From positions 1-13,825 of the forward strand of contig DQOE01000234.1 in NCBI GenBank assembly GCA_015658765.1: 13,825 nt of DNA, read 5' to 3'. The translations under genes and the position numbers were made by a program. A model generated the notes under the pieces. That model searched no databases, had not been told where the DNA came from, and saw only the letters and a list, made by a program, of their open reading frames with translations. This document shows positions 1 through 7,017 of this stretch, one piece after another; position 1 is the stretch's first letter, and each line of letters starts with the position of its first letter. Source of the DNA: Verrucomicrobiota bacterium. GTDB lineage: Bacteria; Verrucomicrobiota; Verrucomicrobiia; Limisphaerales; UBA1096.

Positions 1-1557
1 AATTCAAGGACCGGTTTCCAGACAGAAATCAAACAGCTAAAGACATGGATCTCCGGACGCCTGACATGGATGGATACCCAGTTTGACTCCATCCCGTCAC
101 CCCTGTTGAGCATCACCGAGGGTGCCGCCCTGCCCGGTTTCCAGCTTGGCGTAAGCGTGCAAAGTGACGAGGTGTATTATACGACTGACGGCACGGATCC
201 GCGCATGCCAAACGGCGACATCAACCCAAGAGCCACCCGGCTTGGCGAGGCGGAAACTGAACCGATCATCCCGATAAACTCCGAGTGGAAGTACCTCGAC
301 ACGGGAACCAAACTCGACAAGGTCGATTGGACCGCTATCGAGTACGACGACAGCGAATGGAAAAGCGGCAAAGCCGAGCTTGGCTATGGCGACGGCGACG
401 AGGCCACCGCAGTTGATCGCGGTTCAGAGCCCAGCTCGAAATTCCACACAACCATCTATTTCCGGAAGGAGTTCCAGATGGGAGAATCGATCGACAAGTC
501 GCTGCTTATCAAGCTGTTGCGAGATGACGGTGCCGCTGTTTACCTGAACGGACGCGAGTTGTTCCGAAGCAACATGAAACTGGGAACGATTCGTTATGCC
601 ACTTACTCAATTAAACGAAACTCCTCCAAGAACAGCCGCATCTTTTTCCCCTACTTCGTTGAAGTTCCCAAGTTCAAGACGGGCAAAAATGTCTTCGCCG
701 TCGAGGTGCATCGTGGCTCCCGGTCCGACAAGGATCTGAGCTTCAATTTTGTTGCTTCCGCCCTGGACGCATCCGGCATACCGGTCACCATCGACAAGAC
801 ATCCACCATTACCGTCCGCGCAAAAAACGGCGAAACCTGGAGTGCGCCAGCCACTGCGTCGATTGTCATTTCCCCCTCGGCAGCGCTCAAGGTCACGGAG
901 TTGATGTATAATCCGACGGACGGAAAAACGTTCGAGTTCATCGAGTTGAAAAACCTCAGCGGCGCTCCTCTCGACTTGGCGGGCGTTAGTTTCTCCGGCG
1001 TCCGGTTTACGTTCGACGAAGGGACGCTGGCACCGTGGGAGTCCGGTGTCCTCATCCCCAACGACGACCCGGCGGCGTTTATCGCGAAATACCCGGACGC
1101 CCCCATCCTCGGCACCTACGGCGGCAGCCTCTCCAACTCAGGCGAGGAACTTCGCCTGCTCGATCCCGATGGCCAGATCGTTTTCTCGGTTAATTACTCC
1201 GCCGACAGCCCTTGGCCAAGCAAGGCGGACGGCGTCGGCTCGTCGCTCGAGCTCGTGTCGCAACTGGCCAGTGAGCGTGACCCGTCCAACTGGCGGGCAA
1301 GCCTCGTGCCCGGCGGCACCCCAGGTGACATTCTGTTTTTATCCACCGAATTAAGCCTTACGGGTGGAAGGATGGCCATCCGATTCCTGGCGCTTCCCGG
1401 CAACACGTATTCCCTTCATACCAGCGACGACCTCGCCTCAGGGAAGTGGAGAAAACTAGAGGCAAATGAATTCGTAACAAGAATGAAAGTCGTTGAGTTC
1501 GTAGTCTCGCCTCACGATGGCGAAGGACAGCAGTTCTACCGTGTTTCAAGCCCATGA
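1..1557 (+). CDS. CotH-kinase/lamin-tail-domain secreted protein, C-terminal part (5' end outside window)
   Basis: The frame is open to the first base, so the gene starts upstream; 518 residues are visible. The first ~30 residues, with LKTWISGRLTWMDTQF, match the end of a CotH kinase-like domain. Next come a chitobiase/hexosaminidase C-terminal-like segment (YYTTDGTDP, about 58-80) and a galactose-binding-like beta region (about 95-245) carrying LLRDDGAAVYLNGREL. A lamin-tail domain follows (about 292-440; VTELMYNP, FEFIELKN, SNSGEELRLLD). A last beta segment ends in GQQFYRVSSP. This domain order is common in large exported proteins of Verrucomicrobiota. Their role is unproven; surface attachment or polysaccharide binding is likely. 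The stop overlaps the next start as ATGA, so the two genes are probably co-translated. An internal ATG at 70 could be mistaken for the start, but it lies inside the CotH motif. Confidence 0.85.
   Translation, partial: NSRTGFQTEIKQLKTWISGRLTWMDTQFDSIPSPLLSITEGAALPGFQLGVSVQSDEVYYTTDGTDPRMPNGDINPRATRLGEAETEPIIPINSEWKYLDTGTKLDKVDWTAIEYDDSEWKSGKAELGYGDGDEATAVDRGSEPSSKFHTTIYFRKEFQMGESIDKSLLIKLLRDDGAAVYLNGRELFRSNMKLGTIRYATYSIKRNSSKNSRIFFPYFVEVPKFKTGKNVFAVEVHRGSRSDKDLSFNFVASALDASGIPVTIDKTSTITVRAKNGETWSAPATASIVISPSAALKVTELMYNPTDGKTFEFIELKNLSGAPLDLAGVSFSGVRFTFDEGTLAPWESGVLIPNDDPAAFIAKYPDAPILGTYGGSLSNSGEELRLLDPDGQIVFSVNYSADSPWPSKADGVGSSLELVSQLASERDPSNWRASLVPGGTPGDILFLSTELSLTGGRMAIRFLALPGNTYSLHTSDDLASGKWRKLEANEFVTRMKVVEFVVSPHDGEGQQFYRVSSP
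1211..1220. repeat. Palindrome CTTGGCCAAG, copy 1
   Basis: Exact 10-bp copy within the lamin-tail gene, read as P-W-P-S in that frame. Confidence 0.9.
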
Positions 1558-2978
1558 CAACGCGCAACCCATCCGGCAACCTACCGCCGCTTGCGGGTGT
1601 CTGCACCCTCGAGGAGGCCCAGCGGCCCGGCCTGCCCGTGGAGGAGTGCGTCCGCCGACTGAAACGCTTTCACTACACACTTAAGCGGCTACACCAGGTT
1701 TTCAACAATCGCATTTCCTCCGAGCCGGTTTATGAGTTGAAGATGGCCTTCAGCCTCCACTCACACTACTGCGCGGAGCACGTCGCCGCCCTGCGCAAGC
1801 GTATCGGCGAGATGCGCGAACCCCCGCTTGGCCTCGAGACGCTGCCCGACAAGCATCTGGAGATTTTTTTTGACGAGATCCTCGCCGCCCCCACCACTGG
1901 CGAGTTGTTCCTTGGGGTTTACGAGGTAGCTCTCCCTTCGCTGCGGGATGCCCTGCGCCAACACCTGGCTGACACCAACCCGCTGGCTGACCACCCAAGC
2001 GTACGGCTGATCCGGTTTGCGCTGCTCGAGATCAACGAGATGATTGCGCTTGGCCAAGCGACCAACGACTCGTTGCTGGATACGGATCAACGCGCCGAAA
2101 CCGAAGGCTGGCTTGGCCTGTTGAACAACTGCCTGGCCAATGCCGGTGGCCTGGACGGCACCGCTGAACCGGCGCAGCAACCGGTCGGGCGCCAACGCTC
2201 GGCCAAGCCGTACCAGTACGACAGTGTGCCCAGGCGGGACGCGCGATTTCCCGACCCGTTCAACATGGGAGTCAATGCCGAGGCGTTCCTGTACGACGAA
2301 CAATACCCGCCGGAACCCAAGGCGCTAATGATGTTTTACAAGCGACTCCGGGAGATCGACGTGCCGGAAATGATGTCCAGCATCATCGCCGAGACGCCGG
2401 GCAAACCGTGGGGCTACTACCGCGACATGACACGCCAACTTTGGGACGAGGCGCGCCACGCCATGATGGGCGAGGTGGGCTTCGTGAACCTCGGCATCGA
2501 CTGGCCCAGCAAGGTCATGATCAATCACAACTGGTCCCTCGCCCTCAACGCGCAACTCACCCCGATGGAGCGCCATGCCGTCCTCTACTTCATCGAGCAG
2601 GGGTTGATGCCCCGGACGGGGAAACGCTTCGAGTGGGAAGTGGCCCGGGATTCCAACAACCCGTTGTCCGCGCTGTTTCAGGATTATGACTGGGCTGACG
2701 AGGTGCTGCATGCGCGCATCGGCCGCGACTGGTACCTGCCGGAATTCGACAACCCCAAGGCGGCCATCGACTACGGTGATGACTGCTGGTCGCGTGTGTT
2801 GATGGACTGGAACCAATACCGCAAGGACAGCAAAACGGAGCATCGCAACTGGTGGCCCGACCTCTACAGCGCCGCCTGCAAGGCGCGGAACATCGAGCCC
2901 GACCCCAATGTGATGCGTTTCAGCACATCCTACGAGACGGTTCGAGCTGATTTGAGAGCTATTTCAGCTTCGGGGTAA
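1554..2978 (+). CDS. Ferritin-like (putative diiron) protein, uncharacterised
   Basis: 474 residues, cytosolic, with no signal peptide or membrane segment. The N-terminal half (about 30-165) is helical with long E/H-rich helices such as KMAFSLHSHYCAEHVAALRK. The C-terminal half holds two ExxH motifs typical of diiron four-helix bundles: WDEARHAMMGE (E299, H302) and ADEVLHARIGRDW (E383, H386). Further acidic candidates are E280 and E348. The pattern recalls the ferritin-like DUF455/MiaE-type families, but I cannot assign it to one. A metal-dependent oxidase or hydroxylase role is inference. It begins with ATG overlapping the stop of the CotH/lamin-tail gene, an odd partner for a redox enzyme. 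A region rich in Gln, Arg and Pro (about 205-235) probably links the two halves. Certain as a gene; product uncertain. Confidence 0.8.
   Translation: MTTRNPSGNLPPLAGVCTLEEAQRPGLPVEECVRRLKRFHYTLKRLHQVFNNRISSEPVYELKMAFSLHSHYCAEHVAALRKRIGEMREPPLGLETLPDKHLEIFFDEILAAPTTGELFLGVYEVALPSLRDALRQHLADTNPLADHPSVRLIRFALLEINEMIALGQATNDSLLDTDQRAETEGWLGLLNNCLANAGGLDGTAEPAQQPVGRQRSAKPYQYDSVPRRDARFPDPFNMGVNAEAFLYDEQYPPEPKALMMFYKRLREIDVPEMMSSIIAETPGKPWGYYRDMTRQLWDEARHAMMGEVGFVNLGIDWPSKVMINHNWSLALNAQLTPMERHAVLYFIEQGLMPRTGKRFEWEVARDSNNPLSALFQDYDWADEVLHARIGRDWYLPEFDNPKAAIDYGDDCWSRVLMDWNQYRKDSKTEHRNWWPDLYSAACKARNIEPDPNVMRFSTSYETVRADLRAISASG
2047..2060. repeat. Palindrome CTTGGCCAAG, copy 2 (14-bp perfect)
   Basis: CGCTTGGCCAAGCG, within the ferritin-like gene, read as L-G-Q-A. 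Confidence 0.9.
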
Positions 2979-3022
2979 TTTTTGCATTTTCCTTAAAACC
3001 ATTTTCATCCAGTATCCCGCCG

Positions 3023-3526
3023 ATGCGATTGCGCCGTCTGGCCCGCGAACGGGCCATCCAGTTCCTGTTTCAACATGAGATGAACCCTCCCGAGGCAATC
3101 GAGGAGGATCTTGAGCGCTTTTGGGAATCCCAAACCAGCGCCGCAATCGCCGAGGATCACAAGGCGTCCACCTGGGGTGAGGCATCCGAGCCGACGACGC
3201 CGACCTCCGAGGACGATGAAGTACGGAAGTTTGGCGATCCCCTCATACGCGGCGTCCTGGAAAAACTCACCGAGTTGGACGGCATCATCGAGGAACAGAC
3301 ACGCAACTGGGATATCGCCCGCATTGCCAAGGTGGACCGAAACATCCTGCGACTGGCCATTTACGAGATGCTGCACCGGGAGGACATCCCGCCGGTCGTC
3401 AGCATCAACGAGGCGATCGACATCGCCAAAAAGTTTTCCACTGAGAACAGCGGACGATTCGTGAACGGCATTCTCGACAAGGTCAAGGGCAAGCTCATGC
3501 GCCCGGCCCGAACGACCGCCAACTGA
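3023..3526 (+). CDS. nusB: Transcription antitermination factor NusB
   Basis: 167 residues. The NusB fold is recognisable from RLARERAIQFLFQHE at the N-terminus and from DPLIRGVLEKL, VDRNILRLAIYEML, PPVVSINEAIDIAKKF and RFVNGILDKV towards the end. NusB binds boxA RNA with NusE (S10) in rRNA antitermination. It is about 28 residues longer than E. coli NusB (139 residues). The extra length is a polar, acidic, Thr/Pro-rich stretch at about 36-66, between the N-terminal helices and the core helices. Translation starts at ATG; no good ribosome binding site is visible. It lies 44 bases after the ferritin-like gene and 22 before the PHP gene, so it probably leads a nusB-PHP-ftsY operon. Confidence 0.93.
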   Translation: MRLRRLARERAIQFLFQHEMNPPEAIEEDLERFWESQTSAAIAEDHKASTWGEASEPTTPTSEDDEVRKFGDPLIRGVLEKLTELDGIIEEQTRNWDIARIAKVDRNILRLAIYEMLHREDIPPVVSINEAIDIAKKFSTENSGRFVNGILDKVKGKLMRPARTTAN

Positions 3527-3546
3527 GCAAACTCACTGGGAGAAAC

Positions 3547-3558
3547 GCTTGGCCAAGC
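3547..3558. repeat. Palindrome copy 3 (12-bp), holds a start codon
   Basis: GCTTGGCCAAGC; the TTG at 3549 is the start codon of the PHP gene, read M-A-K. Confidence 0.9.
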
Positions 3559-4397
3559 CATTGATCGACCTGCACCTGCACACCCTCTACTCGGACGGCG
3601 TCTCCACCCCCGAGCAAGTGGCCGAGGAGGCGCAGAAAATGAACCTTGCCGCCATTGCGCTGACCGACCACGACACCATCGAGGGCTGCCCGCGCTTGGC
3701 CAAGGCCTGTGCCGAGCGCGACATCGAGTTCATCCCCGGCACCGAGCTTTCCACCGATATCGATGGGCACGAAATGCACCTACTCGGCTACTACCTCGAC
3801 ACGGACAACGAGGAACTGATCCGCGAAACCACCCGCTACCAACAAAACCGAACCGATCGCGTCCACGGCCTGGTTCGGCAGCTCAACTCGATCGGGGTGG
3901 CCCTGCACGCCGATCAGGTTTTCGACCTGGCCAAGTGCAAGGCACCCGGCAGGCCGCATGTGGCCCGGGCACTGGTGAAGCACCGCTTTTGCAGTACAAT
4001 GGACGAGGCATTCACCCGTTACCTGCGGAAGAGCGCGCCGGGCTGGGTTCCCAAGGTCAACGTCGGCGTCGATGAGGGCATCCGGCTGATCCACCAGGCT
4101 GGCGGCTTGGCTGTGATGGCTCATCCCAGCCTCAACAAGATCGACCACTTGATCCCCCGCCTGGTTGAGGCCGGCCTCGACGGTCTCGAGTGCTGGCACA
4201 GCAGGCATCCCAAGAGCACCGCCAAGCGTTACCGCGAAATGGCCGCGCGCCTTGGCCTGCTCATCACCGGCGGGTCGGATTGCCACGGCCCGTCCCGGGG
4301 CCGGCATCCCCTCATCGGGACTGTTCGCGTGCCGTACGAAATCCTCGATGAAATGAAACGCCGCCTCCCCCGCTCCACCACGAGCAGACGAATTTAA
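3549..4397 (+). CDS. PHP-domain phosphoesterase (YciV/RNase AM-like 3',5'-nucleotide phosphatase/exonuclease)
   Basis: 282 residues with a full set of PHP metal ligands: DLHLHTLYSDG (H9, H11, D16), TDHD (D40-D42), E66 in GTELS, H77, MAHP (H192) and GSDCHG (D244, H246). The segment PGRPHVAR (133-140) is typical of the COG0613 branch that includes E. coli YciV/Rnm. Those enzymes act on 3',5'-bisphosphonucleotides and trim 5' ends of short RNAs. Substrate here is inferred from family. The only sensible start is TTG at 3549, with GGGAGA about 8 bases upstream. The start codon lies inside the 12-bp palindrome GCTTGGCCAAGC (3547-3558). Only 4 bases separate its stop from ftsY, so coupling is likely. 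Confidence 0.88.
   Translation: MAKPLIDLHLHTLYSDGVSTPEQVAEEAQKMNLAAIALTDHDTIEGCPRLAKACAERDIEFIPGTELSTDIDGHEMHLLGYYLDTDNEELIRETTRYQQNRTDRVHGLVRQLNSIGVALHADQVFDLAKCKAPGRPHVARALVKHRFCSTMDEAFTRYLRKSAPGWVPKVNVGVDEGIRLIHQAGGLAVMAHPSLNKIDHLIPRLVEAGLDGLECWHSRHPKSTAKRYREMAARLGLLITGGSDCHGPSRGRHPLIGTVRVPYEILDEMKRRLPRSTTSRRI
3695..3704. repeat. Palindrome CTTGGCCAAG, copy 4
   Basis: 10-bp copy within the PHP gene, read L-A-K, 137 bases after copy 3. Confidence 0.9.
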
Positions 4398-4401
4398 CCA
4401 G

Positions 4402-5313
4402 ATGGGTTTGTTCACAAAATTCTTTTCCGGTCTGAAGAAGACGCAGTCCAAGTTATCGACCGAGATCCGCCGGATCATCACCCGCTCACCCAAGCTCACC
4501 GAGGACGATATCGAGGAACTCGAGGCCGCCCTGCTCGCCTCCGACATGGGCCTTGCGGTCACTGGGCGCATCGTCGATGCCGTCCGTGAAAAATACGAGT
4601 CGAGCGGCGGCAAGTCGGGTAGCGTGCTCGAGGTCGCCCAGGCGGAAGTCATGTCGTGCCTCGGCGACAACACCGCCCGCTTGGCCAAGCACGACGGGTT
4701 GACGGTCGTCTCGCTGATCGGCGTGAATGGCGCCGGCAAAACCACCACCGCTGCCAAGCTCGCCCACCGCGTGAAGGCCGACGGCGGCAAACCGATGTTG
4801 GCCGCGTGCGACACCTTTCGCGCCGCCGCCATCGAGCAGTTGAACCTCTGGGGCACGCGGCTCGACATCCCGGTTGTCAGCAGCAACTACGGCGCAGACC
4901 CCGCCTCAATCGCCCACGACGCCGCCAACTCAGCGCTTAGCAAGGGCAATGATTATCTGTTCATCGACACCGCCGGCCGACTCCATACCAAGCACAACCT
5001 GATGCGCGAACTCGCGAAACTGCACCGCGTGATCGGCAACAAGGTCGATGGCGCGCCGCACGAAACGCTGCTCGTGATCGATGCCTCCACCGGGATGAAC
5101 GCGCTGAACCAAGCGCGGGAATTCAACAAGTCCGTCCCGCTGACGGGGCTGGTCATCACCAAGCTCGACGGCACCTCGAGGGGCGGAATGGTGGTGGCCA
5201 TCCAGCACGAACTCGATTTGCCGGTCAAGTTCATCGGGCTGGGCGAGCAACCCGACGACCTCCAGCCCTTCTCTGCGGCCGACTACGCCCGGGCGCTTTT
5301 CTTCGAGGAATAA
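4402..5313 (+). CDS. ftsY: Signal recognition particle receptor FtsY
   Basis: 303 residues: the NG domains of the SRP receptor GTPase, which docks SRP-ribosome complexes at the inner membrane for co-translational insertion. Seen in order: an N-domain helical bundle (about 1-95), G1 GVNGAGKTTT (from 107), DTFRAAAIEQL (137-147, typical of SRP GTPases), G3 DTAGR (189-193), G4 TKLDG (253-257) and closing GLGEQPDDLQPF (279-290). It lacks the long acidic A domain of E. coli FtsY and starts almost directly with MGLFTKFFSGLKK, a short amphipathic helix that may bind lipid. Such short forms are common outside enterobacteria. It follows the PHP gene by 4 bases. All GTPase motifs are intact. Confidence 0.96.
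   Translation: MGLFTKFFSGLKKTQSKLSTEIRRIITRSPKLTEDDIEELEAALLASDMGLAVTGRIVDAVREKYESSGGKSGSVLEVAQAEVMSCLGDNTARLAKHDGLTVVSLIGVNGAGKTTTAAKLAHRVKADGGKPMLAACDTFRAAAIEQLNLWGTRLDIPVVSSNYGADPASIAHDAANSALSKGNDYLFIDTAGRLHTKHNLMRELAKLHRVIGNKVDGAPHETLLVIDASTGMNALNQAREFNKSVPLTGLVITKLDGTSRGGMVVAIQHELDLPVKFIGLGEQPDDLQPFSAADYARALFFEE
4679..4690. repeat. Palindrome copy 5 (12-bp)
   Basis: GCTTGGCCAAGC in the N/G-domain border of ftsY, read L-A-K just before the G1 loop region. Confidence 0.9.
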
Positions 5314-5370
5314 GCGCTCCCTTTTGATTCGCTTTGGCCGAGTTGCTTGGTGTTTTGCGGCCCGATACCG

Positions 5371-5928
5371 ATGAGGAACCCTGTCTTTATCCTGGCTCAA
5401 ACCACCCCCGGCACCAACAGCCCACCTGCCGGAACCGACACGGCTGCGGAGGGTTCGTCTGCAATCGCCGGGGTTTTTGATTTCGGCGCGCTTGGCCTCC
5501 TGCTCGAGGCAGGGGTTTTCATGTGGCCCATTTTGCTGATGGCCCTGATTGGCTTGGCGGTCATCATCGAGCGTTGGCGCAGCCTGAAAATGCAGGACGT
5601 GGACGTCGGCGAACTCAAGCAGGCGGTCCTAAACGACCTCACAGAGAACCGGGTTGGAAAGGTCGCCCGGGACGCCGCCCTCGCCATTGGCTACACCTAC
5701 GAGGAACAGTCAAAAAAGAAAGACGCCATCAAGTGGTTCCAGCGGACGTGCAAGCTCTACCCCAGCACCCGCAACGCCAGCAAGGCTCACGCCCATTTGA
5801 AAAAAAATACGGCATCAGCGTCACCCTCGGTGGCTCAAGGGAAAAATGATCCCGCGCGTGGGGTCTTGACGTTCGTGGGTTTAATTGGCAACCCTCGCCT
5901 TGGCTGCAACCCAAGGCCGCCCCGGTAG
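5371..5928 (+). CDS. Chimeric ORF: MotA/TolQ/ExbB-like N-terminus joined to a TPR-like C-terminus, probably frameshifted
   Basis: 185 residues from ATG 5371 (a TTG at 5347 is possible). Residues 1-100 look like the start of an ExbB/TolQ-type proton-channel protein: a Thr/Pro-rich lead and one membrane helix (about 41-66; MWPILLMALIGLAVIIERW). At about residue 101 the sequence turns into a TPR end, with ALAIGYTYEEQSKKKDAIKWFQ and LYPSTRNASKAHAHLK. The ExbB core helices TM2 and TM3 are absent. After an A8 run at 5800-5807 the frame ends in a low-quality tail that runs 10 bases into tRNA-Arg. One extra A, or a -1 slip, would instead give KYGISVTLGGSREK and stop at 5849, a far more natural TPR end. 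The gene may be a deletion relic, a slippage-decoded gene or an assembly artefact. Function as a proton channel is unlikely. Confidence 0.55.
   Translation: MRNPVFILAQTTPGTNSPPAGTDTAAEGSSAIAGVFDFGALGLLLEAGVFMWPILLMALIGLAVIIERWRSLKMQDVDVGELKQAVLNDLTENRVGKVARDAALAIGYTYEEQSKKKDAIKWFQRTCKLYPSTRNASKAHAHLKKNTASASPSVAQGKNDPARGVLTFVGLIGNPRLGCNPRPPR
5897..5917 (+). other. 7-bp perfect hairpin just upstream of tRNA-Arg
   Basis: GCCTTGG (5897-5903) pairs with CCAAGGC (5911-5917) around a 7-base loop, ending one base before the tRNA. There is no T run after it, so a classic intrinsic terminator is unlikely. It could be a leader fold in the tRNA precursor. It lies in the meaningless tail of the preceding ORF, so coding constraint does not explain it. 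Confidence 0.4.
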
Positions 5929-5995
5929 CTCAACTGGATAGAGCGTCTGCCTTCTAAGCAGAATGTTGTGGGTTCAAGTCCCGCCCGGGGTACCA
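5919..5995 (+). tRNA. tRNA-Arg (anticodon TCT), CCA encoded
   Basis: A full cloverleaf can be drawn. The acceptor stem is GCCCCGG with CCGGGGT (G1 faces U72, the other six pairs are Watson-Crick). The D stem is GCTC/GAGC. The anticodon stem TCTGC/GCAGA holds loop CTTCTAA, giving anticodon TCT, which reads AGA and perhaps AGG. The T arm is GTGGG-TTCAAGT-CCCGC. Discriminator A is at 5992 and genomic CCA at 5993-5995. The preceding open frame runs 10 bases into it, which argues that that frame's end is not genuine. Confidence 0.96.
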
Positions 5996-6029
5996 TTTGT
6001 TGGCTTCACCAAAACCGTCGTGCGTGGCT

Positions 6030-6947
6030 TCAGTGGGTCATGGCGTAGATGAGGATGTTGATTCCCATCGGGTATGATTTGGGCTCGGAGAAGTTTTTAA
6101 AATACCATTCACTGACGCCTTCCTCCTCCCAGCCGTCGCCGATGTCGGTGTTGTGGCAGGCAACGCCCATCATCCGGCCTTTCTTGTCGAAGTAGGCGTA
6201 GAAATGCGGCTCCGGCGGCATGACGTCGTACCGCTTTGTCTCCCAGGTGACACCGCTGTCCAGCGCCTGTTGCGCCGTGGCGAACCGATCCACATACCAG
6301 TCTTCGCTGGGCACCTGCGGCTTGCTGTCGAGTGGGAACACGTGGCTGAACAGCGGGTGTTCCACCGGCAAGTCCACCGGCTCGACATCGGGCAACACTC
6401 GCTTCATTTCCCGGTAAAAGGCTTCCCACTCCGACTCACTCCAAAAGTCGTCCGCCATGAAAAAGCCGCCGCTGCGCAGATATTTGCTAAAGCCCTTCAC
6501 CTCATCCTCACCAAGGGACATTGAGCGGGGATCGGTGATGTAAACGAAAGGATACCCATAGAGCTTTTTCTCCGTGAACTGAACAACGGCGCCTTCGGGA
6601 TCGGCCTTGATGGCGGTGAGCTGCTCGATGCGGTGGGAAAAGTTTAGGTCTGCGTTGGGATAATCCACCCGCCATCCACCACCCCCCCGCCCATAGCCTG
6701 AGTATTGTATGCGGGTAAATGTGAACTTGTCATGGGGCATCTCGGCATCGTTTTCCCATTCCGGCACACCACCTCTTCCGCCTCTGCCAAACCCGCCGCG
6801 GCCACTGCGGCCACCGGGATCACGAGTCCACTGCGCCACAGCCGCCGCTGCCAGCAGAATCGCAGCCAGTATCGGCAAAACAATTTTTTGTGTCCTGGTT
6901 TTCAACGGTCTCGCTTGGCCAAGCGGTTGGCTCGGCGAAAGATCCAT
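6030..6947 (-). CDS. DUF4159 domain-containing exported protein
   Basis: 305 residues. A signal peptide or N-terminal anchor (about 17-39; KTRTQKIVLPILAAILLAAAAVAQ region) follows a 15-residue lead. Then comes a short Gly/Arg-rich stretch (about 45-61, RGGFGRGGRGG). The DUF4159 domain covers about 72-305: FTFTRIQYSGYG, RIEQLTAIKADPEG, YPFVYITDPRSMSL, LRSGGFFMADDFW, HPLFSHVFPL and a MGINILIYAMTH end. DUF4159 resembles a glutamine-amidotransferase-like fold and often sits in MoxR/DUF58 gene sets. None of those partners is here, and the function is unknown. The start is ATG at 6947; an in-frame TTG 14 codons later (just before KTRTQK) gives a cleaner signal peptide and is a serious alternative. 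The lead between them contains a 14-bp palindrome copy. It converges with tRNA-Arg. Confidence 0.85.
   Translation of the reverse strand: MDLSPSQPLGQARPLKTRTQKIVLPILAAILLAAAAVAQWTRDPGGRSGRGGFGRGGRGGVPEWENDAEMPHDKFTFTRIQYSGYGRGGGGWRVDYPNADLNFSHRIEQLTAIKADPEGAVVQFTEKKLYGYPFVYITDPRSMSLGEDEVKGFSKYLRSGGFFMADDFWSESEWEAFYREMKRVLPDVEPVDLPVEHPLFSHVFPLDSKPQVPSEDWYVDRFATAQQALDSGVTWETKRYDVMPPEPHFYAYFDKKGRMMGVACHNTDIGDGWEEEGVSEWYFKNFSEPKSYPMGINILIYAMTH
6912..6925. repeat. Palindrome copy 6 (14-bp perfect)
   Basis: CGCTTGGCCAAGCG in the pre-signal lead of the DUF4159 gene (L-G-Q-A), or in its leader if the downstream TTG start is used. Confidence 0.9.
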
Positions 6948-7017
6948 ACGTTATTGGCGTGAGAATTGTTACGGCACGCCGGAAAAAAGCGAGGCAAGCG
7001 TTTGTTGGCAACTGGTT

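Noticed and set aside
3780..4886. Long reverse-strand open frame (368 codons)
   Set aside because: It lies antisense across both the PHP gene and ftsY, whose motifs are unmistakable; its translation has no recognisable domain.
5866..5886. TTGACG followed by TTAATT as a promoter for tRNA-Arg
   Set aside because: The spacing is only about 9 bases and no good -10 box occurs 16-18 bases downstream.
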